Assembly (NCBI RefSeq): GCF_037102585.1
Contig: NW_027043831.1
Coordinates: 124,001-188,000 of the forward strand
DNA length: 64,000 nucleotides
Source: Saccharomycopsis crataegensis
Lineage: Eukaryota > Ascomycota > Saccharomycetes > Ascoideales > Saccharomycopsidaceae
Direction of reading: 5' to 3'
The number at the start of each line of letters is the position of its first letter. Position 1 is the stretch's first letter. The translations under genes were made by a program, and so were the position numbers. A model generated the notes under the pieces. That model worked only from the letters and a program-made list of their open reading frames with translations, did no database searches and was not told where the DNA came from. Of the stretch, positions 20,623 through 29,915 are shown piece by piece.

Positions 20623-23600
20623 TTATTGAGTCTTGAATTCTATTCTGTAACCAGCGATTTCAAATGCCCTCAAGCTGATATCAATAGTGTAATACATCTT
20701 ATCTGAGCTTTCGATAACTGCCAATTCTTCAACATCTTCTTCCAAGTTATTGACCTTGGTAACTCTAGTTATTTCTAACAACTTCTTCACATAAATAGTA
20801 CCTCTAGATTTCCCACCCAAAGCTTCATAAGCTCTTAAAACCACTGACTTCGTGCCACTAATAGTATCAGACATCTCCTTCTTAGAAACCTTGTTATTGG
20901 TCGATGACAAACGTTGTTTCAATAACATTTCCTTGTCATCCAACACGTCTGGAGCATAGTTGTAGAAAACATCGTCATCGTATTCATATCTCTTCATATT
21001 GGACAACACAATGTTCTCATCACCTTTAATGCTAATGAAATCGAAAAAGTTTTCGGTAAATTCATTCACCTTATTGACCACCAAGTTGGTGCCAAACCCA
21101 CTCTCAATCAAACTGACATCTGGCTCACCGCATCCAGTAACCACCGGCTTCAATTTGTAGCAATTAGCACCACCATCAGAATCATCAAGGGAATTATGCA
21201 CCAATTTGGAATTGAGTTGATTACCTAATTTAACGGTATCAGCACCCAATTGACCCTTATGTGGGAAGATTGCGTATTTGATGAAATGAGTATCCATATC
21301 AGCATGGCCATCTGGTTGCTTTGGAGCACGAAGAAGTGATAATCTCATGAGATTACCATGAGTTGAAAACCCGTATTTGCAATCATTGATAATTGAAACC
21401 CCGTATCCAAATTCAGAATAATCAGCAAATTTATGGTGGCAAACTTCGAATTTAGCAACATCCCAGGAGGTATTATAGTGGGTTGGACGTTTGGTGATAC
21501 CAAATTGGGTTTCATAAGATGCATATTCATTATGAATGTCCACTGGGAACTCAACTTTCAAAAACTTACAGTTTTCGTTCCAGACCACCTTATTTTCAAA
21601 TTCCACAAAACTCAAATCAGCCATGTCATTAATACCGGCCAAGGAAATAATCGACACAACTTTGGATGCCTTGCTAGTGGTGGAAGAAACAGGAATATCA
21701 ATAACCACCTTGACGGAAGAACGCAATGGGCCGGCTTCATATTTTGTAACCGAAGTGGCGGTTAATGGGGTGATCTTCTCAAGAGAAAACAACTCCGTAT
21801 CCCAACCTTGCCATCCCAATGGAGTATCATTCAACATCACAAATTGATTAGCCCCGGTGGTGTTGGAGCCACTCTTGATGTCCAAGACTTCCTTATCATT
21901 GGATAAGTCATAAAGAGAAGAGATTACCCCAGTTTTTTTGTCAATACTAACCTTAAGTTTTGAATTACACAAAACATAGTGACTGGAAGATTCAGTAAGG
22001 AGAGAAGCATGCTTGATCTTGCTAGTCAAAGGAGACATGATGTGGTTATTACTCTCATCAGTAGAAACGTAAACATAATCATGTTTCAACCCTTCTTGAA
22101 TAAATTTACCAGCTTTAGCGTCAGAATAAACCTTGTTCTTCAATTTCTCATTGTCATCAAGCATAGAGGAGACTTTTGGAATTTTCAAAACTTCAGATCT
22201 TTTCCATGGAAAACTATTCAATAAATTGAACTCACCATGAATAACCTCAGCGAGATTAACAGCCGCACCACCAGAGTACTTTCTTTGGTTGGAGTCATAC
22301 ACCAAGTCCTTGATCCCCAAAGCTTTAAGAGCCTTTAAAGTCAAATCATGGGATTTGTGGATGACATTAGACAACATTGGCTTGGCATCATCGTAAACCA
22401 TTTCAATACAGGAACCTGGTAACACATCATGAAACTGACAAAGCAAAAGATCTTCCCAAAATGCACAAAGCTCATTCTTTGGATAACTATAAGATTTCTT
22501 GAATAAAGAGGCAATGGTGGCAAAATATTCAAGATCTCTCAAGTTGAATTCAGACCATCTTACAAACTTCTTCATCTTAGATTGAGTAGTGTAGGTACCA
22601 CGATGGAATTCAAAATAAAGCTCCCCATTCCAGGCTGGTAGCTTCGAGCCATTGTCAGTGTTTTTCAAGATGATGTCATAGAATTCTTTGATGGTATTAC
22701 CGACGTGAACTTTAGGCATTCCACCAACGGTTTCGCTGATACCTCTGCAACGTCTCAACTTATCAATTTGTTCTGGGGAAGGTCCACCACCACCATCACC
22801 ATGACCATACAACATGAGTCCCTTTTGATCATAAGCCAAGTTTTTATGTTGACTCAAGGAACGTTTAACGTCACCCCAATTAGCATCGGAAGTATAAGTG
22901 TTGTTTGGAGGCATATGAGTCAACACCTGAGAGCCATCAAGGGCACACCAATTGAACGTGGTCAATGGGAAAGAATTGATATTATTCCAAGAGAGCTTCT
23001 GAGTGAGGAAACGGTCCATGTAGGACAAACGACAGAGTTGTGGAACTTGTGAAGAATAACCAAAAGTGTCTGGTAACCAAAAAGTGTCAGAAAAGATCCC
23101 AAAGTTTTGCTTGAAGAAGAATTGCCCCTTGAGAAATTGTCTACCCAAAGATTCACCACTTGGCATATTTGTGTCATTTTCGACCCAAGAACCACCAATT
23201 GGAATGAAACGACCCTCTTCGACTTTTTCTTTGACTTTGCCAAAAGCAATTGGAGAATCATGTTTCAACCATCTAAATTGCTGGGCTTGAGAAGCGACAA
23301 ACACATATTCTGGGTATCTGTTCAACAAATCAACCTGAGTAGTCCAGGATCTCATAACTTTACGCTTGGTTTCAGCAAAAGGCCACAACCATGCAGTGTC
23401 AATATGGCAGTTCCCAACTCCAAAAACATCCACTGTTTTGTAGTCAGTGTTCTCATAGACTTTAGAATTATGAGAGTTTTCACCAACATAAGTGGCGGCA
23501 ATTTCTGTGCACTTCTTGATAGACTCTTCAGGATTATTAGCATCAAATGCATTCATAATCTCATTGGCAATGGTACGAGCTTTATGTTTTTGCCAAGAGT

Positions 23601-24354
23601 CACCAGGCATTTCTCTTGCGGAATCGCCAAGTTCCCAAAAATCAATATGTAAATCTCTAGCAGCCAAATTTGGAATCACCAAATCCGCACGGCTCAATGT
23701 GAAGTAACGGTTTGGATCTGGTGGATCAATGGTGCCTGGACCATTACCAAACATACCATTACAAGAAACCTCAATGTAAAAGTTGAAATCTTTACCACCT
23801 TGGTACCATTCCTTTGGCAATATAAAGTCGCATCTTTCCCCGCCCCCAGTAAAGGCTTGTAATGGTTCACCATCAACAGTATAAACCAATCCTTCATTGT
23901 TACCGTCCCAATTCAACAAAACAACATCTTCTTTAACCCAGGAATCTGGAACTTTGGCATTGATCTTGAACCAATGAGTGGACCATGAAGGACCAAAGTT
24001 AGCGCCTTTAGAAGTGTCATGCCAGTCATCACTGTTCAAATTTGGGATGAGGTCTCTGAACAACGGTCTCTTGAGGTCCGGAACTGAATGGACTTTCAAA
24101 GAAATATAACCTTTGGCCACGTCGCCATCATCCTTTGAGTGGTCAATACGTGCCTTATCATAAAATCTAGGGAGATTAAAGTCACGATATTGACCTTCAT
24201 CGGTGAATTGCCTCAATCTATCGGAATAAATGTTATCGATATGTTTGAATTGCGGGGCATTGTTAATTTGGGAATACCCATCGGAGGCATTCAGGGTTCG
24301 ATTAGAAAGATTATGAGACCCAACCATTTTTTTGATAATTTTTGGATGATACAA
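20623..24354 (-). CDS. AMS1: Ams1, vacuolar alpha-mannosidase (GH38)
   Basis: The 1243-residue enzyme trims alpha-mannosides of free oligosaccharides in the vacuole. It reaches the vacuole by the Cvt/autophagy route, so the absence of a signal peptide is expected. The GH38 catalytic core is complete: GNCHIDTAWLWPFAETKRK (zinc ligands H317 and D319), GGSWVENDTNMPSGESLGRQ, and FWLPDTFGYSSQVPQL (nucleophile D429), followed by the middle and C-terminal beta domains. It is longer than the 1083-residue S. cerevisiae protein. A start at residue 10 (MVGSHN) is possible. I found one in-frame CTG in the whole gene, near the N-terminus. A CACGTG and an 11-bp tandem repeat lie upstream. Confidence 0.96.
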   Translation of the reverse strand: MYHPKIIKKMVGSHNLSNRTLNASDGYSQINNAPQFKHIDNIYSDRLRQFTDEGQYRDFNLPRFYDKARIDHSKDDGDVAKGYISLKVHSVPDLKRPLFRDLIPNLNSDDWHDTSKGANFGPSWSTHWFKINAKVPDSWVKEDVVLLNWDGNNEGLVYTVDGEPLQAFTGGGERCDFILPKEWYQGGKDFNFYIEVSCNGMFGNGPGTIDPPDPNRYFTLSRADLVIPNLAARDLHIDFWELGDSAREMPGDSWQKHKARTIANEIMNAFDANNPEESIKKCTEIAATYVGENSHNSKVYENTDYKTVDVFGVGNCHIDTAWLWPFAETKRKVMRSWTTQVDLLNRYPEYVFVASQAQQFRWLKHDSPIAFGKVKEKVEEGRFIPIGGSWVENDTNMPSGESLGRQFLKGQFFFKQNFGIFSDTFWLPDTFGYSSQVPQLCRLSYMDRFLTQKLSWNNINSFPLTTFNWCALDGSQVLTHMPPNNTYTSDANWGDVKRSLSQHKNLAYDQKGLMLYGHGDGGGGPSPEQIDKLRRCRGISETVGGMPKVHVGNTIKEFYDIILKNTDNGSKLPAWNGELYFEFHRGTYTTQSKMKKFVRWSEFNLRDLEYFATIASLFKKSYSYPKNELCAFWEDLLLCQFHDVLPGSCIEMVYDDAKPMLSNVIHKSHDLTLKALKALGIKDLVYDSNQRKYSGGAAVNLAEVIHGEFNLLNSFPWKRSEVLKIPKVSSMLDDNEKLKNKVYSDAKAGKFIQEGLKHDYVYVSTDESNNHIMSPLTSKIKHASLLTESSSHYVLCNSKLKVSIDKKTGVISSLYDLSNDKEVLDIKSGSNTTGANQFVMLNDTPLGWQGWDTELFSLEKITPLTATSVTKYEAGPLRSSVKVVIDIPVSSTTSKASKVVSIISLAGINDMADLSFVEFENKVVWNENCKFLKVEFPVDIHNEYASYETQFGITKRPTHYNTSWDVAKFEVCHHKFADYSEFGYGVSIINDCKYGFSTHGNLMRLSLLRAPKQPDGHADMDTHFIKYAIFPHKGQLGADTVKLGNQLNSKLVHNSLDDSDGGANCYKLKPVVTGCGEPDVSLIESGFGTNLVVNKVNEFTENFFDFISIKGDENIVLSNMKRYEYDDDVFYNYAPDVLDDKEMLLKQRLSSTNNKVSKKEMSDTISGTKSVVLRAYEALGGKSRGTIYVKKLLEITRVTKVNNLEEDVEELAVIESSDKMYYTIDISLRAFEIAGYRIEFKTQ

Positions 24355-26131
24355 TCTTGTCTCTTGAAAAGAAGAATAACAAAAAGATGTCGAATGACAG
24401 CAAGCCTACCCATTCTTATACGTAATGGGAATTCCCTCCTAATCCAGAACCGGGGGTCAGGCATTAAGGTAACTGGACCGGAAGTTGTTGCTCGGTACCA
24501 CACACGTGACAACATGCAGGCAATGTTGAGTTTTCCGTGGGCTTTCCGTGGGCTCATGGCGGCCGGTATGTCAATTATTGGGGGAGGCGATGATATGACC
24601 TCGAACTTTGCGGATATTGTACGGCTAATGCGAGAGAAATAAATTGTCAGTAACTTATTGATGTAGTAACCTTTATTGACTCACAATTCACTTACAATTC
24701 AATCATCTTTAACGTTGTGTAAGTCAAATAACTGCCCCTGTCACTGATTCCCAGAGTTTTCATCTGTTATCCAATGGTGTCATTGAAGCTGCTGCTGGAG
24801 CGGAGTGCATGAATGCATCATCACAGAGTAGGCGCGGTACGCTGAAACATCACAATAATAATTGGTTGGTAAATGGCATCTCAATTACTAGGACCATTTC
24901 AACATAGAAAAAAATTAGCAATTCACTGGAAATGTAAATACAAGTACCCATCAATAATTGACCATATAATGTTATAACATTTTTGTATATAAAACGTGAT
25001 CATCCAGGATGGCGGGTTGCAAGTTCCAGTCTTTGAATAGTGGTATACATATGCAATCTTCAATAATCTCAATAATCTACTTTTATAATATATCGGCTAC
25101 CTTAATTATAGCACCTCTTGGTTTCTGTGGACTGTCTGAAAATTTTGGTCATCCTCCTCCTATTAAAAAACACAGGATAATCTTGACACATCTGGTTGAG
25201 AGTATGAATTAGTGTGGAGTAGATTAGCAGTAATTTCGAGCCACTAATTACATTACCCATGTAGAATAAAACAAATAAAAGGAGGTTTTAATTATTTTTT
25301 ACATAGAGGGGAGATACTCTCTTGTCTGGTGCCACCGGAAACAAAGCATTGAGGCGTATGTATCAAGCGTAGTGCTTCAGTGGACAAATTTCATGCTTAG
25401 ATTCATCGCAAGGCAAGATCGCCATTTTAAAATGAAATTAATACATTATTATATTTCAATATCAATTATTTTTTAAAAATTACTCCCTTAAATTTTCTCT
25501 ATATATGCATAATATTGGAGTAAAATATCTTTAACAAAAAAAGAACAATCATAAAGCTCGTCTTTAAGCGGCTCATTTGACGTTTCCCGCGCTCTCTCTG
25601 CTTATCTTGCATGTTGACTGTAAGCATGTATGATAAGGTGCTTAGTTGACCCACGAGAGGTATTTTCCATTAATGCTTCTCTTCAAGATATATGGTTTTA
25701 TTAATATTACCCAGCACATTTCATCTAGAGCTCACATTCAGGTGGTCCCTCAAGTGTTCTGTGTCTACCCAAATCTCCCTATTATGCAACCGACCCCTCA
25801 ATAATCTAGGGACTATCTACCAACATTGTTACATAATTAAGGACACGTACACCAACGCTTGGTAATTGGCTATCTCTTAAAAAAAGGAGTTTGAATATGT
25901 TAAGCACTTTGATTCTCCTAACCAAAAGTTGCCTCATCTCCTTAAAGTTGTCTTATTTATATCAAACCGTTACCCGGATCTTTTCAGTAAAGGGTTCCCG
26001 GCCTTTAGGCAACGGATGATTTGCTTGGACCACTAGTCGCCGGCCCTTCGCACTGAATATTTGTGCCTCTTTAATCGCCTAATCCTAGACAACACATATT
26101 CTGGTTACTATCCTCACCAACCAAATACATC
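24355..26131. other. 1.8-kb divergent spacer between AMS1 and HMO1
   Basis: The left end is the AMS1 promoter, with CACGTG at 24503-24508 and the tandem TTTCCGTGGGC at 24532-24553. The remainder is AT-rich, non-repetitive and without credible ORFs. The last 500 bp before HMO1 is GC-richer (for example 25975-26060) and includes GCCTCATCTCC near 25931, a PAC-like core on the opposite strand. I found no tRNA or clear snoRNA boxes. Confidence 0.5.
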
Positions 26132-27128
26132 ATGACCAAGGATTTGAAAGAAGCAAAGGATAGCGTACGTATAACTGCTTTATTAGCAATATCAGAAATA
26201 TATCTCAGGACAGGTTTTCATTCTACTACTATTATTGGTGTGATCACTTTTCATTTAATGGATTGAGACGCGTATCAGATTGAATTTTCAGTAAATGTAA
26301 ACAAACATTGAAGTTATATACATATCTGATACTCTGAGCCATCATTCAACAGAATATTTGAAGTCACTCCGATATTTTCATTCTCCTGGTTTTTTGGTTT
26401 TTTTTTGAGATATATTTCTGATGAATATCGATGCTGATAAATACTAACGCGTCAACCAATAGCTTGTCGCTGCCTTATTTGAACTTACCAAAGCTGCAGA
26501 AACTGCTGCTAAGGCCACTGTTGATTTCTACAACCATGCTGCTGCTGTCGACGCTACTATCGACACTGACTTCTCCAAAGAGCTTGTTTCTGCTTTTGAA
26601 AGTCTTACTGGTAGTGCCATCAACCTCAAACGTTCTGCCACTGAATTAGAAGAGACCGAAGAAGAAAGTGTTGTCACCAAAAAGAAGAAGAATGTCGATC
26701 CAAACGCTCCAAAGAAGCCACCTTCGAGTTACCTTGCTTTCAGCAGCTACTGTCGTAAAGTGCTTGGTGAAAAACGTCCAGAATTGAACTTGCCTCAATT
26801 ATATTCAAATGACATGACCAAGGCCATTGCTGAAAAATGGAAATTGTTGGATGACGAAGAAAAAGCCAAATGGAGAGAACAATACGATCTTCAAATGGTT
26901 TCTTACAACAAGGAAAAGGAAGACTATTCCGTAGCTAAGGCCGAAGGTCGTGATGTGAACATGTCTGGTATCAACCACCTGTACATTGTCGAAACTCCAA
27001 TCGATCCTTACCTCCCAGAAGAGTCTGACCTTAGGGTCAAAATAGAAGGTAAGGATGAGAAGAAGAAGGAAAAGAAGGAAAAGAAGAAGAAGAAGAAGAA
27101 GCATGTTGAAGCTTCTCAAGAATTATAG
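26132..27128 (+). CDS. HMO1: Hmo1, HMG-box chromatin protein, spliced
   Basis: Exon 1 is 26132-26164 (11 codons, MTKDLKEAKDS). The intron is 26165-26462 with GTACGT, TACTAAC at 26442-26448 and CCAATAG. Exon 2 is 26463-27128, giving 232 residues. The join produces LKEAKDSLVAALFELTKAAE, matching the Hmo1 N-terminal domain (LKSAKDSLVSSLFELSKAA in S. cerevisiae). An HMG box follows from DPNAPKKPPSSYLAFSSYC to EKWKLLDDEEKAKWREQY. The tail is lysine-rich, as in Hmo1, which uses it to bend DNA. Hmo1 works with RNA polymerase I at rDNA and at ribosomal-protein promoters, and has TORC1 links. Length is close to the 246-residue yeast protein. Confidence 0.94.
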
Positions 27129-27625
27129 TTGCGATTTCTATGAAAACGTGTTTTTTTTTTGTCTAGACTTGATATCTCTTCAGTGTGATGTTTGTGAGTT
27201 TTTATCTTTATTTAATTTTTCTTGCTTTTTTTGAAAAATAATTGGTAATCAGTTTTGTTATATTCCCAAATTGCTGCTATTTTTATTACAATTTTTTTTT
27301 CTTTTCCTTTTTGTCACTGCAATCTTTGTATAGTATATATTTGTATAATTTAGTTGTATTGATTATGAAAATCTTAATTTTATGGCTTTTCCAATGTTTC
27401 TATGAAATAGCAAGACTTTGTGCTTGGTAAACGGTTTTCCATGGAACAATAGATTCATTAGTCAGAATACTTGAATCCTATAATTAAAAATTCATAATTG
27501 TAAAATTTTTATTGGAATTAAGAAAAAAACAAACCTAGATATACAATAATCGTAAAAAATGATAATGATAAAATATTGTTAAAGAGCGGATGACAAAACA
27601 AGAAACATTCGATAAAGAGTCGAGT
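27129..27625. other. Convergent 3' spacer between HMO1 and RPT5
   Basis: The 497-bp spacer is T-rich, then A-rich, with no supported gene. Confidence 0.55.
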
Positions 27626-28960
27626 TCATGCATAAAATGAAACAGATTTTGACTTTCTGGCTTGGACTTCACCAATAGCTTCCACAAAGTCTTCGTGTTT
27701 AATACTATTTTGACCACCACGTAAGGCAATCATACCAGCTTCCACAGCCACCGCCTTTAATTGAGCACCGTTAAATTCATCGGTTGATCTTGCCAATTCT
27801 TGCCAATTAATATCATCATTGCACTTCATCTTTCTAGCATGGATTTGTAAAATCTGGGCTCTACCTTCTTCAGTCGGCAAAGGAAATTCAATCTTTCTGT
27901 CTAATCTACCAGATCTCAAAAGGGCAGGATCAAGAACATCAACTCTGTTGGTGGCAGCTAGCACTTTAACTCTGTCGTCAGATCCAAAACCATCCAACTG
28001 GTTCAACAATTCCAACATGGTTCTTTGAACTTCTCTGTCACCACTCTTATCAGAGTCAAATCTTTTGGTACCAATGGCATCCAATTCATCAATGAAAATA
28101 ATAGTAGGAGCCTTTTCCTTAGCCAAGGCAAATGCATCTCTCACCAACTTGGCACCGTCACCAATGAACATTTGCACCAATTGTGGGGCAGCCAACTTCA
28201 AGAAAGTAGCATTAGTCTTAGCAGCACAAGCTCTTGCCAATAATGTTTTACCAGTTCCCGGAGGACCATACATTAAAGCACCCTTTGGAGGCTTAATACC
28301 CAATTTTGTGAATTTGTCGGCTTGCTGCATTGGCAACACCACTGCTTCAATTAATTCTTCAATTTGCTTTTCTAACCCACCGATATCCGCATAAGATTCA
28401 GTAGGTTTTTCATCAACTTCCATTGCTTTAACTCTCGAGTCATATTCTGCAGGTAATTTATCCAAAATCAAGTAAGAGTCCTTATTTACCCCGATGATGT
28501 CGCCTGGCTTCAATTCAGATGGTTCGACCAACCCGACAAGAGGCAAAAATACGGTTTGTCTGGTAGAAGTTCTTATAACTGCCGATTTACCAACTCTGGT
28601 AGAATCCAAATCTATATTGGCACCTTCTTCAGTGGCCTCTTGTTCGGCCTCAACGTCTAAAAGTTCGACCACGGTACCGACCAAATATGGTAATTGTTTA
28701 TTGTTTTCGATTTTATCACTATTGTCCTTGATTTTTTCCATCATTGACGCCTTCTCATGGGCCAATCTCTGCATTTCAGATCTCATGACTCTAATATCAT
28801 TCTCCAACAATCTGGTTCTGTTCTTGATATCACCTGTGGTGCCCTCCATGATTTCCTTCAACAATTCATCGTCTTCATCTTTGTCCTTCTGTTCCTTTTT
28901 TTCTGGTTTTTCAGTGCTGGCTTGGTTATCCAATGCCTCAAGTTCTTCCAATGTTGACAT
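27626..28960 (-). CDS. RPT5: Rpt5, 26S proteasome regulatory ATPase
   Basis: The 444-residue AAA ATPase is one of six in the 19S base ring that unfolds substrates. It has an N-terminal coiled coil (about 40-88), an OB domain, Walker A GPPGTGKT (232-239), Walker [11 protein letters not shown] (about 288-297), and the second region of homology [20 protein letters not shown]. The C-terminus SFYA is the HbYX motif that docks Rpt5 into the alpha ring. Length is near the 434-residue yeast protein. No in-frame CTG was found. SEM1, another 19S subunit, is the next gene upstream on the same strand. A PACE-like site (29072-29080) lies about 115 bp upstream and a CACGTG at 29101. Confidence 0.98.
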   Translation of the reverse strand: MSTLEELEALDNQASTEKPEKKEQKDKDEDDELLKEIMEGTTGDIKNRTRLLENDIRVMRSEMQRLAHEKASMMEKIKDNSDKIENNKQLPYLVGTVVELLDVEAEQEATEEGANIDLDSTRVGKSAVIRTSTRQTVFLPLVGLVEPSELKPGDIIGVNKDSYLILDKLPAEYDSRVKAMEVDEKPTESYADIGGLEKQIEELIEAVVLPMQQADKFTKLGIKPPKGALMYGPPGTGKTLLARACAAKTNATFLKLAAPQLVQMFIGDGAKLVRDAFALAKEKAPTIIFIDELDAIGTKRFDSDKSGDREVQRTMLELLNQLDGFGSDDRVKVLAATNRVDVLDPALLRSGRLDRKIEFPLPTEEGRAQILQIHARKMKCNDDINWQELARSTDEFNGAQLKAVAVEAGMIALRGGQNSIKHEDFVEAIGEVQARKSKSVSFYA

Positions 28961-29474
28961 TTTTTAAATTTCTCTTTCTTTATTGAATAAATATATATAT
29001 ATTATAATGGAAGGGAACTACTAGAAGTACGACGTTAACACAAATTCGCCGATTGGCATTTTGAAATCTTCTTTGCCACTGGAAAATTCATGATTTTGGT
29101 CACGTGTAATATTTTGAGAACCACTATAATGCGACTTCCCTTTATATTAATTGATGATAATATAAATTATTCAGTTCAATTTAAAGCATATTTCTATCAG
29201 GGGTTTTCAAATCCATAATAATCTATTCTTACTCCATTTTTTGCTGCCTTTTTAATTTTTTCGTCCTTGCGTATGAATCATATTTATTTCTGTAATATTA
29301 CACATTGATAAATCAAAATTATCAACAGATAGAGAGACTTGAATAAAAAATATCAAGTAAAATGAATAAATAAAAAAAAAGATACAATAATATAATAAAA
29401 TCCCTTCTTGACAATCCCAACCATCAATATTTTATCATTATTATCGATTGAGAAGAGATAACCTGCCACTCTCA
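28961..29474. other. RPT5 promoter and SEM1 3' spacer
   Basis: The 514-bp spacer has a TATATATATATTATA stretch at about 28990, the PACE-like element at 29072-29080 and CACGTG at 29101-29106. The rest is AT-rich 3' flank of SEM1. Confidence 0.55.
29072..29080 (-). promoter_or_regulatory. PACE-like Rpn4 site upstream of RPT5
   Basis: On the gene strand it reads AGTGGCAAA, one base from the PACE consensus GGTGGCAAA bound by Rpn4 at proteasome genes. It lies about 112-120 bp before the RPT5 ATG, the usual PACE range. Confidence 0.55.
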
Positions 29475-29915
29475 TTATTTGGTTTGAACTTTAGCCAATT
29501 CAGATCTGAAAATGTTAGTAACAAAGCTAATCGCTTTTTGATAAAACAAGAAGGCAAAAAAGATAAGAATTCTGTTTTTCTCTCCAAATTATACTTACTT
29601 CAACTGTTGGGCAAAGTCATCTTCGACATCTTCATCATCCCAATCTTCATCCCACAATTTACCTTGGTCTTGCTTGCCCACATCATGTTCATCTAGCCAG
29701 GCTAATATGAAAGGTTAGTAAAAATGAAGTAACCAGCAAATAACAAATATAACAATATATAAGAAATATTAGGCAAATATAATTAACTTACTTTCCTCCT
29801 GGAAATCTTCGAACTCATCATCCTCCTCTAAGGTTTGAACTTCTTTTTCAGGTTTGGAGGCGGCAGCTGCTGGAGTGGCAACCGGAGCGGCAGGTATTTG
29901 ATCTTCCTTGGACAT
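29475..29915 (-). CDS. SEM1: Sem1/Dss1, small 19S proteasome lid subunit, three exons
   Basis: Exons are 29792-29915, 29599-29701 and 29475-29505 (minus strand). Intron 1 (29702-29791) has GTAAGT and a TACTAAC branch at 29714-29720. Intron 2 (29506-29598) has GTAAGT and TACTAAC at 29514-29520, only 8 bases before its 3' AG. The 85-residue product has the two Dss1 acidic-aromatic boxes: LEEDDEFEDFQEETW, then KLWDEDWDDEDVEDDFAQQL, and a short helical tail. The first box joins across intron 1 and the last helix across intron 2, so both splices are well supported. Sem1 stabilises the proteasome lid and also serves the TREX-2 mRNA export and Csn12 complexes. S. cerevisiae SEM1 is 89 residues. Confidence 0.95.
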
